From NCBI GenBank assembly GCA_028874985.1, contig JAPPGI010000033.1, positions 1 through 33,973 of the forward strand: a DNA stretch of 33,973 nucleotides. The letters are read 5' to 3'. Under the pieces are notes generated by a model. It had not been told where the DNA came from. It ran no database searches and saw only the letters and a list, made by a program, of their open reading frames with translations. A program made the translations under genes and the position numbers. Of the stretch, positions 19,016 through 30,478 are shown in pieces (the first letter of the stretch is position 1; each line of letters starts with the position of its first letter). The DNA comes from Gemmatimonadota bacterium (GTDB lineage: Bacteria > Gemmatimonadota > Gemmatimonadetes > Longimicrobiales > Gaopeijiaceae).

Positions 19016-19366
19016 ATGCGTCACAGGAAGAAGGGGAGAAGCCTCTCGCGGTCTCCGAGTCACCGGAGGGCCCTGCTGAGGAACATGGCCACGTCGCTCC
19101 TGCGCCACGAGCGAATCACCACGACCACCGCCCGAGCCAAGGAGCTCAGGCCCTATGTCGAGCGCTTGATCACCCTCGCGAAGCGCGGCGACCTGCACGC
19201 CCGCCGCCTGGTGGCAAGGCGCATCGCTGACCGAGAAGTGCTTGGCAAGCTCTTCGACGACATCGGGCCCCGCTACGCCGAGCGGCCTGGTGGCTATACC
19301 CGCATCCTGAAACTCGGCAATCGTCGTGGCGATGCCGCCGACATGGCGCTCATCGAACTGGTGTGA
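19016..19366 (+). CDS. rplQ: Ribosomal protein L17
   Basis: L17 lies near the tunnel exit (116 residues). It is recognised by [37 protein letters not shown] and the C-terminal [19 protein letters not shown]. It is the last gene of the ribosomal cluster. The 73 bases after it hold a weak GC hairpin near 19382-19403, not good enough for me to call a terminator. Confidence 0.97.
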   Translation: MRHRKKGRSLSRSPSHRRALLRNMATSLLRHERITTTTARAKELRPYVERLITLAKRGDLHARRLVARRIADREVLGKLFDDIGPRYAERPGGYTRILKLGNRRGDAADMALIELV

Positions 19367-19439
19367 TAGAATCCTGCCCTACCGGAGAGGTCCGAGGGCC
19401 TCCGAAAACCGAACTGGACAAGTACTGAGGAAAGGCAGA

Positions 19440-20006
19440 ATGGCAACGTTGCTGGAGTCCCGGGCGGGGGCCGCCAAGCTCGGCATACCGCTGATGATAA
19501 CGAGCTTCGTGATGGTCGCGGGCTTCCTGTTCTGGTTGTCGGTGACGGCGAAACCGACCGAGGTCGTGCTGCCGGATCCCGAGGATATCTTTGAGAACGT
19601 GGTCAGCCTCGCGGATTTCTCGGTGGACCCCAGAGGGTACATCGGTGAGGCTGTCAGCCTGGAAGGCGTCCGACTTGGCGAGCGCTTCGGCAACCATTTC
19701 CGCTGGATCAACCTGCCGGACGCGCAGAACAACGCCTTCCTGCTCCATTGGTCCGACTCGCTGCGGGCCGACACCACCATCGCGCTCACGACGCTCGCTT
19801 CCGGGACGATCGTAAGCCTTTCGGGCATCGTCACGAACACCACCGACTCGATCGTTGAGGAATGGTCGGCGGCGGGTGCCTTCATGATCCCGGTCGAAAG
19901 TCAGGTTGCCAGGTCGACCTACCACCTTAGCTTCCTCGAAGTCACCAGAATCAAGCCGCCGGATGCTCCCCGGCCCGGCCAGGGTGTTGGTTCCGGGTCC
20001 GGCTAG
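19440..20006 (+). CDS. Membrane-anchored protein of unknown function, possible OB fold
   Basis: I do not recognise this 188-residue protein. One hydrophobic segment at about 15-37 (IPLMITSFVMVAGFLFWLSV) looks like an uncleaved N-terminal anchor, which would place the rest in the periplasm. Residues about 60-170 alternate beta-like strands (YIGEAVSLEGVRLGERFGNH, FRWINLP, FLLHWSD, ASGTIVSLSGIVTNTTDSI, YHLSFLEVTRI). This recalls OB-fold or CcmE-like proteins, but no CcmE heme-binding histidine motif is evident. The tail is Pro/Gly rich. ATG 19440 follows GAGGAAAGG. The TAG stop is the first part of inverted repeat fragment E. Confidence 0.75.
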   Translation: MATLLESRAGAAKLGIPLMITSFVMVAGFLFWLSVTAKPTEVVLPDPEDIFENVVSLADFSVDPRGYIGEAVSLEGVRLGERFGNHFRWINLPDAQNNAFLLHWSDSLRADTTIALTTLASGTIVSLSGIVTNTTDSIVEEWSAAGAFMIPVESQVARSTYHLSFLEVTRIKPPDAPRPGQGVGSGSG

Positions 20007-20040
20007 CGGTCCGTGGACATAGCCGCCCGAGCGCCGGGCC
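20003..20040 (-). repeat. Dispersed palindromic element, inverted fragment E
   Basis: AGCGGTCCGTGGACATAG and the following GCCGCCCGAGCGCCGGG match the reverse complement of the right end of copy A at 29 of 34 positions. This is therefore a right-end fragment in the opposite orientation, about 35 bases long. Its end coincides with the TAG stop codon of the preceding gene, as the left end of copy C coincides with the rpmJ stop. The remaining 60 bases up to the next gene are GC-rich, with no further recognisable element. Confidence 0.7.
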
Positions 20041-20099
20041 GCGGCGGTGCGGAACGGTAGTGCGGTCACTTTGAACGGCCGGAGACGGATCGCACGGAG

Positions 20100-21437
20100 G
20101 TGACGGGGTTGAGGGAACCGAGGCTCGCCCGGTTGAAGTCCGGGGAGGCCACCCTCGGAGTGATCGGGCTGGGATACGTGGGCCTTCCCCTGGCCGTCGC
20201 GGCTGCCGGAAGCGGCGTCCGGGTGCGCGGGTTCGATGTGGACCCGAATGTCGTCGACGGCGTCAACCGTGGTCGGAGCCACGTCCGGGATGCGAGCGGC
20301 GAGACGGTGGCGGGGTTGGTGGAGCGGGACCTTCTCGCGGCCACCACAGACATGTCCGGGCTGGACGATTGCGATGCCGTCGCCATATGCGTTCCCACAC
20401 CGCTCTCCAAGACGCGCGACCCGGACATCTCCCACGTTCTCGCGGCCACGGAAGCCGTTTGTGCAGCGCTCGGTCACGGGCAGCTCATCGTACTGGAGTC
20501 CACCACCTATCCCGGGACGACCCGCGAGGTGGTGCTGCCGATCCTGCTGGCGAGCGGTCTGGAAGTGGGCAAGGACTTCTTCCTCTGCTTCTCGCCCGAG
20601 CGGGTGGATCCCGGCAACGACGTCTGGAAGACGGGGAACACGCCCAGGATCATAGGGGGGGTGACGGACCGGTGTACCGAAGTCGGCGCCGGCTTCTACT
20701 CCCGTTTCGTCGATCGCATGGTCCCGGTATCCTCGGCCGAAGCGGCGGAACTCACGAAGATCCTCGAGAACGCCTTCAGGGCGGTCAACATCGGCCTCGT
20801 CAACGAGATGGCCCTCATAGCCGACCGGTTGGGTCTGGACATCTGGGAGGTGATCGCGGCCGCGGACACCAAGCCCTTCGGTTTCATGAAGTTCACGCCG
20901 GGCCCCGGACTGGGCGGGCACTGTCTTCCGGTCGATCCGCACTACCTGTCTTGGAAGATGCGGACGATGGACTACCGCACGCGCTTCATCGAAATGGCGT
21001 CCAAGATCAACGCCGAGATGCCCACCTTCGTGGCGGGCAAGGTGAGGGAGGCGTTGAACGGGGTGCGGAAGCCGGTCAGCGGCTCGCGGGTCCTGCTCCT
21101 CGGAGTGGCGTACAAGAGAGACGTGGCAGATGTGCGTGAGTCTCCCGCCATGGACATCCTCGACCATCTCGAACGCGACGGGGCGGAGGTATTCTACCAC
21201 GACCCGCATGTGCCGGAGTGGGGGACACGGGATGGCCGCACGCTCCGGTCCGCCCGCTTTACCGACGACCTGCTGCGGGAGGCCGACGCAGTGGTGATAC
21301 TCACCGACCACTCCCGCTTCGACGCGGAGAGGATCTTCGAACTCTCGCCGGTTCTCGTCGACGCGAGGAATGTGACCGCGTCGGTGGAGGCCTCGAAACG
21401 GACGGCGCGTCCGCAGCGCTGGATCGTAAAGGGGTAG
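20100..21437 (+). CDS. UDP-N-acetylhexosamine 6-dehydrogenase (WbpA/WecC family)
   Basis: This NAD-dependent nucleotide-sugar dehydrogenase (445 residues) oxidises C6 of a UDP-HexNAc in two steps to the uronic acid. The Rossmann motif GLGYVG is at 23-28, followed by ICVPTPL. Further along are LESTTYPGTT and FSPERVDPGN, and the catalytic Cys275 in GLGGHCLPVDP. The signatures FMKFTPGPGLGGHC and DVADVRESPA are closer to the WbpA/WecC branch than to UDP-glucose dehydrogenase. UDP-GlcNAc is the likely substrate, but the epimer cannot be excluded. The start is GTG 20100, after ACGGAG. ugd follows after nine bases. Confidence 0.88.
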   Translation: MTGLREPRLARLKSGEATLGVIGLGYVGLPLAVAAAGSGVRVRGFDVDPNVVDGVNRGRSHVRDASGETVAGLVERDLLAATTDMSGLDDCDAVAICVPTPLSKTRDPDISHVLAATEAVCAALGHGQLIVLESTTYPGTTREVVLPILLASGLEVGKDFFLCFSPERVDPGNDVWKTGNTPRIIGGVTDRCTEVGAGFYSRFVDRMVPVSSAEAAELTKILENAFRAVNIGLVNEMALIADRLGLDIWEVIAAADTKPFGFMKFTPGPGLGGHCLPVDPHYLSWKMRTMDYRTRFIEMASKINAEMPTFVAGKVREALNGVRKPVSGSRVLLLGVAYKRDVADVRESPAMDILDHLERDGAEVFYHDPHVPEWGTRDGRTLRSARFTDDLLREADAVVILTDHSRFDAERIFELSPVLVDARNVTASVEASKRTARPQRWIVKG

Positions 21438-21446
21438 CGGGTACCG

Positions 21447-22814
21447 GTGAGAATCGCGGTCCTGGGAAGCGGGTATGTCGGACTCACCACGGGTGCGTGC
21501 CTGGCCGAGACGGGCAACGATGTAGTCTGCGTGGACATCATCGAGGAGAAGGTGAAGGCACTGAACCGAGGCACGATCCCCTTCTTCGAACCCGGCCTGG
21601 ACGCGCTCGTGAGACAGAACTTCGAGGAGGGTCGCCTGACCTTCACCACCGATGTGGTGCATGCCGTCCGTGATTCCCTTGTTGTCTTCATAGCGGTCGG
21701 GACCCCGCCCGAGGAGGACGGATCGGCAGACCTGCGATACGTGCTGTCCGCCGCCCGCGACATCGGACGCGCAATGGACGGCGAGCGGATCGTGATCACG
21801 AAGAGCACGGTGCCCGTGGGGACCGCGCGGCTGGTCCGGGAGAAGATCGAGGCCGAGACGGAGCACCCCGTCCACGTCTGCTCCAACCCCGAGTTCCTGA
21901 AGGAGGGGGCCGCGGTCAGCGACTTCCGGAAGCCCGACCGGGTGATCCTGGGCGTCGACGACCCGGGAGCCGCCGAGGTGCTGCGGGATCTCTACGCTCC
22001 CTTCGTGCGCACCGGCAACCAGATCCTGGTGATGGACGCGGCTTCCGCCGAAATCACCAAGTACGCCGCAAACGCGATGCTCGCCACGCGGATCAGCTTC
22101 ATGAACATGGTCAGCCGGCTGTGTCGGCGCGTGGGAGCCGACGTGGACATGGTGCGGCTCGGCGTCGGGTCGGACGGGCGCATCGGACCCACCTACCTCT
22201 TTCCCGGGGTGGGGTACGGGGGCTCCTGTTTCCCCAAGGACGTCAAGGCGCTCGCCTGCACGATGCGAGAACTGGATCTCGACTCCTCCATCCTGGACGC
22301 CGTGGAACGCGTCAACGAAGACCAGAAGCGGCTGCTGGCCGAGTTGGCCGTGGAGCGCTTCGGCGAGGACATGCGCGACCGGACCTTCGCCTTCTGGGGC
22401 CTGGCGTTCAAACCGAACACCGACGACATGCGCGCGGCGCCGAGCCTGGTCACGATCCGGGCTCTCCTGGAGCGCGGGGCGCGGGTGGTCGCGCACGATC
22501 CGGTGGCGACGCGCAAGGCCCGGCGGATCCTCGGCGAGGCCGTCGACTTCCGGGAACAGAACTACGATGCCCTCGACGGTGCGGACGCACTGTTCATTCA
22601 CACGGAGTGGCACCCTTACCGCCACCCCGACTTCTCCCGGATGCATGCGCTCCTCGCGCAGCCGGTGATCTTCGACGGACGCAACCTGTATTCGCCCCGG
22701 GCAATGCACGCTCGCGGCTTCGAATACTACTCGGTCGGCCGCCGCCCGGTTGCGCCGGCCCGGCGCCTCGCCGCTCTCGGTGCACGCGGGGCTTCATCCC
22801 CGGACTCACGGTAG
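21447..22814 (+). CDS. ugd: UDP-glucose 6-dehydrogenase with repeat-derived C-terminus
   Basis: This enzyme converts UDP-glucose to UDP-glucuronate with 2 [15 protein letters not shown] is the N-terminal Rossmann motif. [24 protein letters not shown] and [12 protein letters not shown] follow, and the catalytic Cys261 lies in [26 protein letters not shown] and [11 protein letters not shown] mark the C-terminal domain. The family normally ends near FEYYSVGR. Here another 23 or so residues follow, and the last 19 ([19 protein letters not shown]) are encoded by repeat fragment D. The start is GTG. The product feeds the next gene, uxs, two bases downstream. Confidence 0.93.
   Translation: MRIAVLGSGYVGLTTGACLAETGNDVVCVDIIEEKVKALNRGTIPFFEPGLDALVRQNFEEGRLTFTTDVVHAVRDSLVVFIAVGTPPEEDGSADLRYVLSAARDIGRAMDGERIVITKSTVPVGTARLVREKIEAETEHPVHVCSNPEFLKEGAAVSDFRKPDRVILGVDDPGAAEVLRDLYAPFVRTGNQILVMDAASAEITKYAANAMLATRISFMNMVSRLCRRVGADVDMVRLGVGSDGRIGPTYLFPGVGYGGSCFPKDVKALACTMRELDLDSSILDAVERVNEDQKRLLAELAVERFGEDMRDRTFAFWGLAFKPNTDDMRAAPSLVTIRALLERGARVVAHDPVATRKARRILGEAVDFREQNYDALDGADALFIHTEWHPYRHPDFSRMHALLAQPVIFDGRNLYSPRAMHARGFEYYSVGRRPVAPARRLAALGARGASSPDSR
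22755..22814 (+). repeat. Dispersed palindromic element, fragment D inside ugd
   Basis: CGGCGCCTCGCCGCTCTCGG at 22761-22780 and its flanks match the right module of copies A and C (22 of 23 bases over the core, codon-aligned). It encodes [11 protein letters not shown] in the same frame as in copies A (PARRLTALGAR) and C ([11 protein letters not shown]), but here fused to the end of Ugd. The remaining right end (TCCCCGGACTCACGGTAG) is a degraded form of the terminal repeat and supplies the ugd stop codon. Confidence 0.8.
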
Positions 22815-22816
22815 CA

Positions 22817-23761
22817 GTGGCGCGACGTATCCTGATCACCGGGGTTGCCGGATTCCTCGGCTCCCATCTGGCTGACCGCTTCCTCGCGGACGGACACGAA
22901 GTGATCGGTGTCGACAACCTGCTGACCGGTTCCCGCAGGAACCTGGCGCACCTCGCGCGGGAACCGCGCTTCGACCTGATCGAGCACGATGTCTCCAAGC
23001 CACTCTTCCTGGAGCCTGGGGTGGACGGCGTCCTCCACTTCGCGTCGCCCGCCAGTCCGGTGGACTACGCCAGCCTGCCCATACAGACGCTCAAGGTCGG
23101 GGGACTCGGGACCCACCACACCCTCGGACTCGCCCGCCGCCACGGCGCCCGGTACATGCTGGCGTCGACCTCGGAGGTCTACGGCGACCCCGAGATCCAC
23201 CCCCAGCCGGAGGGCTACCGGGGCAACGTCAATCCGGTCGGTCCGAGGGCCGTGTACGACGAAGCCAAGCGCTACGCGGAAGCGATGACCATGGCCTATC
23301 ACCGGGCCCACGGGCTGGACACGCGCATCGTGAGGATCTTCAACACCTACGGAACCCGCATGCGGCCGAGGGACGGCCGGGTCGTTTCCAACTTCATCGT
23401 GCAGGGGCTGCGGGGTGAAGCCATGACCATCTACGGGACCGGTTCCCAGACCCGCTCCTTCTGTCATGTGGACGACCAGGTGGAGGGGATTGTCCGGGTC
23501 TACCACTGCCGGCGCGTCGATCCGATCAACCTGGGTAACCCCGACGAATACACGATCCTCGAACTGGCCGCCCTGGTCATGGAAGAGACGGAAAGCCCGG
23601 TTCCCCCGGTCTTTCGGCCGCTGCCCCCGGACGACCCCGTAGTGCGCTGTCCGGACATTTCCACCGCCCGGCGGGAACTGGACTGGTCGCCAACCATCGG
23701 CTTGCGCGAGGGCGTCAGAAGGACGATCCCTTATTTCAGGGGGTTGATCGACGGGGAATGA
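22817..23761 (+). CDS. uxs: UDP-glucuronate decarboxylase (UDP-xylose synthase)
   Basis: This short-chain dehydrogenase/reductase converts UDP-glucuronate to UDP-xylose using bound NAD (314 residues). GVAGFLGSH with GxxGxxG at 9-15 binds [23 protein letters not shown] and then [20 protein letters not shown] form the UXS signature, with catalytic Tyr147 and Lys151. [20 protein letters not shown] is the substrate-binding loop. There is no N-terminal membrane segment, so it should be cytosolic. The start GTG 22817 has no Shine-Dalgarno sequence and lies two bases after the ugd stop. Its own stop overlaps the next gene (ATGA). Confidence 0.92.
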   Translation: MARRILITGVAGFLGSHLADRFLADGHEVIGVDNLLTGSRRNLAHLAREPRFDLIEHDVSKPLFLEPGVDGVLHFASPASPVDYASLPIQTLKVGGLGTHHTLGLARRHGARYMLASTSEVYGDPEIHPQPEGYRGNVNPVGPRAVYDEAKRYAEAMTMAYHRAHGLDTRIVRIFNTYGTRMRPRDGRVVSNFIVQGLRGEAMTIYGTGSQTRSFCHVDDQVEGIVRVYHCRRVDPINLGNPDEYTILELAALVMEETESPVPPVFRPLPPDDPVVRCPDISTARRELDWSPTIGLREGVRRTIPYFRGLIDGE

Positions 23762-24720
23762 AGCAGGGTATGAAAACTGGACAGCGCATGAAGACATGGT
23801 CCTTCCGCGGCCTGACGCGAGCCACGCTGGCGGCGGTTCTTACGGTCTCCGGTTCCGGGTGCGGCACGGACCCGGGGGAGGAGACCGCGCAGCTGCGGGG
23901 CGACCGCGCCTTCGCCCGCGGTGACTACCAAGAGGCACTGGCCGAATACCGCCTGTCCCTGCTCCGCGAGGATTCGGGGACCGAGGGAGTCGTGCGCGCC
24001 GCCCATGCCTACGCGGTCCTTGGCCGGGTGGACGAAGCCAAATCGCTCTATGACGAGGCCGCCCGGAAGGACAGCCAGTACGTCGATCAGGCCGTATCCG
24101 ACCTGATTGCGCTGGCCAAGCGGGCGCACGCGAACGGCGACGGCTATGGGACGGCGTCGGCGATCGAAGCAGCGCAGCACTTCCGGCCGGGAGTTCTTGT
24201 CGAGCAACTGGCGCTGCCCCTGGCGCGGCACTACAGCGAAACGGGCCAGAGCGCGCGGGCGCGGCCGCTGTACCTCCGGGCCCTCGGGACAGACCCGAGC
24301 AATCCCGACATCGTCTTCGAAACCGCGCTGGCTCATGAAGAGATCGAAGACTGTGGGAGCGCACTCGTGTACTTCGGCCAGTTCGAGGAGCTGGCTCCCC
24401 GGCGAGCGCCCGAGGCCCGGTGGCATGTGGGCAGGTGTTCATTCCAGCTTGCCCGGGAACTGAAGGATCAGGGCGCGGTGACGGAAGCCCTGGAACACCT
24501 CGAACTGGTTCTGGCGCTGAAGGAGCCGAGAACCCATCTCCCCCAGGCGTATTTCGACAAGGGTGAGATTCTGGTGCAGCTCGGGGACTGCGCCGGCGCG
24601 CTGGAGGCCTATCGTCTCGTATCTTCGACAGTCGGCACCGGTTTTGGAGCTCTGGCTCGGCGGGCGTTGGACAGGATCGACGAGATCAGGTTCGGCGGGG
24701 TGGGAGAGGGGCCGTGCTGA
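23758..24720 (+). CDS. TPR lipoprotein of unknown function
   Basis: The 320-residue product has a lipoprotein signal: basic start, hydrophobic [11 protein letters not shown], with the lipobox Cys near residue 35 from ATG 23758. ATG 23788 ([20 protein letters not shown]) would give a more typical 25-residue signal. The mature part is a series of TPR-like helical pairs: [78 protein letters not shown]. It is probably periplasmic, anchored in a membrane, and binds partner proteins. It lies between uxs and the BamD-like gene, overlapping both. No specific function can be given. Confidence 0.82.
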   Translation: MKQGMKTGQRMKTWSFRGLTRATLAAVLTVSGSGCGTDPGEETAQLRGDRAFARGDYQEALAEYRLSLLREDSGTEGVVRAAHAYAVLGRVDEAKSLYDEAARKDSQYVDQAVSDLIALAKRAHANGDGYGTASAIEAAQHFRPGVLVEQLALPLARHYSETGQSARARPLYLRALGTDPSNPDIVFETALAHEEIEDCGSALVYFGQFEELAPRRAPEARWHVGRCSFQLARELKDQGAVTEALEHLELVLALKEPRTHLPQAYFDKGEILVQLGDCAGALEAYRLVSSTVGTGFGALARRALDRIDEIRFGGVGEGPC

Positions 24721-25547
24721 GCCCGGGACGTCCCAGGCATTCGCACGGGGTCGTTCGCGGGCTGCTGGTGGGTCTGCTCGGCACGGCGTGCTCGACGGCG
24801 CCGCCCTACACCGGCTGGACGCCGGAGCAGTTGTACGAACACGGCCAGCGCGCCTACGACGAGGGTGACTGGCGCGAGGCCCGCCGCGCCTTCGAACGGC
24901 TGGTCCTCAATTTTCCGGGCTACGACCGTGCGGTGGAGGCGCGACACTACCTGGCCCGGGCATTGTTCGAAGACGAGGAATACCTGAGTGCCGTCGCCGA
25001 ATACACTCGAATCACGCAGCTCTATCCGGACGACCAGCGCAGCGCAAGGGCGTGGATGGGGCTGTGTCACTCCTATGCCGCAATGTCCCCTCACCCGGAA
25101 CGCGACCAACAGTACACGGTCCAGGCCCGCAATACCTGCCACCAGGTTGCCGGCGACTTCCAGGGGAAGCCCATCGGGGACTCCGCGGCGGTCGTGGCCC
25201 GGGATATGCATAACAAGCTCGGCCAGAAGGAGTTCGGCGTGGGCCAGTGGTACTTCCAGCGCAAGATCTACGAATCGGCCGAACACGTCTTCTGTCGACT
25301 GCTGGAAGACTATCCGGACACCGACGCGGCGCCCACGGCTCTGGCGCGGTTGAGCGAGATCTACGACCGATGGGGATGGGACGATGACCGGGAGGAGGCC
25401 AGGGCCTGGCTTCTGCGGACCTACCCGGAATCTCCCGAAGCCAGGGCTCTTGATGCGGTCGCGCCGAGCGACTCGGTCCCGCCGGTCGGGAGCCGCGCGC
25501 CGCCCGGCCAACCTTCGCCGCCGCAATGTCTGTCGGGTGGCGGGTAG
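24714..25547 (+). CDS. bamD: BamD-like outer membrane assembly lipoprotein
   Basis: BamD is the essential TPR lipoprotein of the BAM complex that inserts beta-barrel proteins. This 277-residue product has a signal ending LLVGLLGTAC (lipobox Cys near residue 26), then TPR repeats with BamD/YfiO features: LYEHGQRAYDEGDWREARRA, FERLVLNFPGYDRAVEARHY, EDEEYLSAVAEYTRITQLYP, GVGQWYFQRKIYESAEHVF and LLEDYPDTDAAPTAL. The last two are the classic BamD 'YY..R..Y..A...F...L..YP' pattern. The C-terminus is Pro/Ser rich. It starts GTG inside the preceding gene and overlaps nadD by 22 bases. Confidence 0.85.
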   Translation: MLSPGRPRHSHGVVRGLLVGLLGTACSTAPPYTGWTPEQLYEHGQRAYDEGDWREARRAFERLVLNFPGYDRAVEARHYLARALFEDEEYLSAVAEYTRITQLYPDDQRSARAWMGLCHSYAAMSPHPERDQQYTVQARNTCHQVAGDFQGKPIGDSAAVVARDMHNKLGQKEFGVGQWYFQRKIYESAEHVFCRLLEDYPDTDAAPTALARLSEIYDRWGWDDDREEARAWLLRTYPESPEARALDAVAPSDSVPPVGSRAPPGQPSPPQCLSGGG

Positions 25548-26155
25548 GGGTTTTCGGGGGCACCTTCGATCCACCACATATCGGCCATGCCGTCGTGGCC
25601 CGCGAGGTGGTGGACGCGGTGGGTCTGGACCGACTCCTCTGGGTGCCCGCGCGAATCCCGCCCCACAAACGGGGACGTGCGGTCACGGCGGCGGCGGTGC
25701 GGAGACGGATGGTGGAAGCCGCCGTCGGCGACGATGCGAGGTTCGTACTGTGCGACCTGGAATTGAAGCGGGAGGGAGTCTCATACACGGTCGACACGCT
25801 CCGGAGCCTGCGGGCGGGCCATCCCGCGTGGTCTCTGTTCCTGATTCTCGGGCCGGACCTGGTGGCGGGGTTCGCGTCCTGGAAGGAACCGGAAGCCATT
25901 GGCCGACTGGCGGAATTGGTGGCCGTTTCCCGGGCCGGGATGCCGGTGCCGCCGGCAGCGGAGGCTGTCGGAGCATGCATCGTCAGCGTGACGCCGGTCG
26001 ACATCTCGTCGTCGCGAATCCGGAGCCGGGTGGTTCGCGGAGAGGCCGTTTCCGATATGGTGGTGCCCGGTGTCCTGTCCATTATTGAAGGTGAACGACT
26101 CTACCGAGCCGGTCCGGAACTCCGCGGAGGAACGCGGGCGGGCCGGAAAGCCTGA
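25526..26155 (+). CDS. nadD: Nicotinate-nucleotide adenylyltransferase
   Basis: NadD makes deamido-NAD from nicotinate mononucleotide and ATP (209 residues). GGTFDPPHIGH at 11-21 is the nucleotidyltransferase signature, and VPARIPPHK follows. The middle DLELKREGVSYTVDTLRSL and the late motif ISSSRIRSRV are typical of the family. ATG 25526 is the only start before the signature; it lies inside the end of the BamD-like gene. The last 15 or so residues are a basic tail. Confidence 0.93.
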   Translation: MSVGWRVGVFGGTFDPPHIGHAVVAREVVDAVGLDRLLWVPARIPPHKRGRAVTAAAVRRRMVEAAVGDDARFVLCDLELKREGVSYTVDTLRSLRAGHPAWSLFLILGPDLVAGFASWKEPEAIGRLAELVAVSRAGMPVPPAAEAVGACIVSVTPVDISSSRIRSRVVRGEAVSDMVVPGVLSIIEGERLYRAGPELRGGTRAGRKA

Positions 26156-26198
26156 AGAGGCGGATGCCTCCCGGTAACGGGGGGTGCCGAACGGAAGA

Positions 26199-29530
<3,332 letters not shown>

Positions 29531-29552
<22 letters not shown>

Positions 29553-30238
29553 GCGGGGTATATCCGCCGGAGGCGAGGCCCCGCGAACGGCTGCAGCGCT
29601 TCGGTCCCGGTCCGCTCTCGGAGCATGAGTTGCTGGCGCTGGTAATCGGTTCGGGGAGCGGACCGCTCTCCGCGCGAACGCTTGCCGAGCAGGTTCTGGG
29701 GCTCTCCGGCGGACACCTCCGCGACCTGGCACGGATGGACACCGGCCGCCTTGTCGAGATCCGCGGGATCGGTCCCGCCGTTGCTTCGCGCATCGTCGCG
29801 GCCATCGAACTCGGGCGGAGGGTCGGGTCCGCGCGTTCAAGCCGCGCGGAGCCCATCAACGGCCCGGCAGATGTCCACGACATCTTCGCGCCCGCCCTGG
29901 CCCACCTCGCACACGAGGAGTTCCACGTTCTGCTCCTCAACAGCCAGAACGGTCCGATCTGCCAGCGCCAGGTCACGCGGGGTATCCTGGACGCGTCGCT
30001 CATTCACCCCCGTGAAGTGTTTCGCGATGCGATCGTGCTCCGTGCCGCAGCGGTGATCCTGGTACACAACCACCCGTCCGGAAACCCCGAACCCTCGGCC
30101 GAGGACCTCAAGGTGACGGGCCAGCTGAGCGCGGCGGGGGAGCAGATCGGGATCCCGGTGCTGGACCACGTCATAGTGGCGGGGGAGACCTTTTCGTCGC
30201 TGGCGGGCAGGGGGTGTCTGCGGGGTGCGGGGGTGTAA
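29531..30238 (+). CDS. radC: RadC/YeeS-family JAB1/MPN protein
   Basis: RadC proteins combine an N-terminal helix-hairpin-helix region with a C-terminal JAMM metallohydrolase-like domain; their cellular role is unsettled, and the link to DNA repair is disputed. Seen here: RPRERLQRFGPGPLSEHELL at the start, the HhH segment LVEIRGIGPAVASRIVAAIE, and the JAMM core LVHNHPSGNPEPSAEDL (H179, H181 and D192 from GTG 29531), all ligands present. GTG 29531 gives the usual start and 235 residues. ATG 29504 in the same frame would add nine and lies further inside secA. Confidence 0.9.
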
Positions 30239-30478
30239 CACGCAAACCGTTGGCCTGCAAACAGATCCGCTGTTCCTCCCGCGCAGGCTGGGGAGTCGGC
30301 GGTGGGCACGGGGGTGCGCGGTCGCACACCATGAAGTTATCATCAATTCCCCCCGTAGGGATCTGCAACCCGATCGTGGCGCACCGCCCGAAGTTCCGCG
30401 CATACCCCGAGCGCCACGGACTGCCAGCGTGTAAGTTCCGCTCCTCACCCGACGGACACCGTCAAAGAAAGGACACCG
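30239..30478 (+). promoter_or_regulatory. Intergenic region before the M16 peptidase gene
   Basis: These 240 bases have no gene-like frame. A TATCAT at 30338-30343 resembles a -10 box but has no matching -35 at 16-18 bases. An exact 9-base direct repeat AAGTTCCGC occurs at 30391-30399 and 30433-30441, 42 bases (four helical turns) apart, and could be an operator pair or chance. AAAGAAAGGA before 30479 is the ribosome-binding site. A promoter for the peptidase is expected here but not located with confidence. Confidence 0.3.

Noticed and set aside
19350-22709. Very long open frame (about 1100 codons) on the minus strand
   Set aside because: It is antisense to the anchored protein and the two sugar dehydrogenases, has no recognisable domain, and is explained by GC-rich codon bias.
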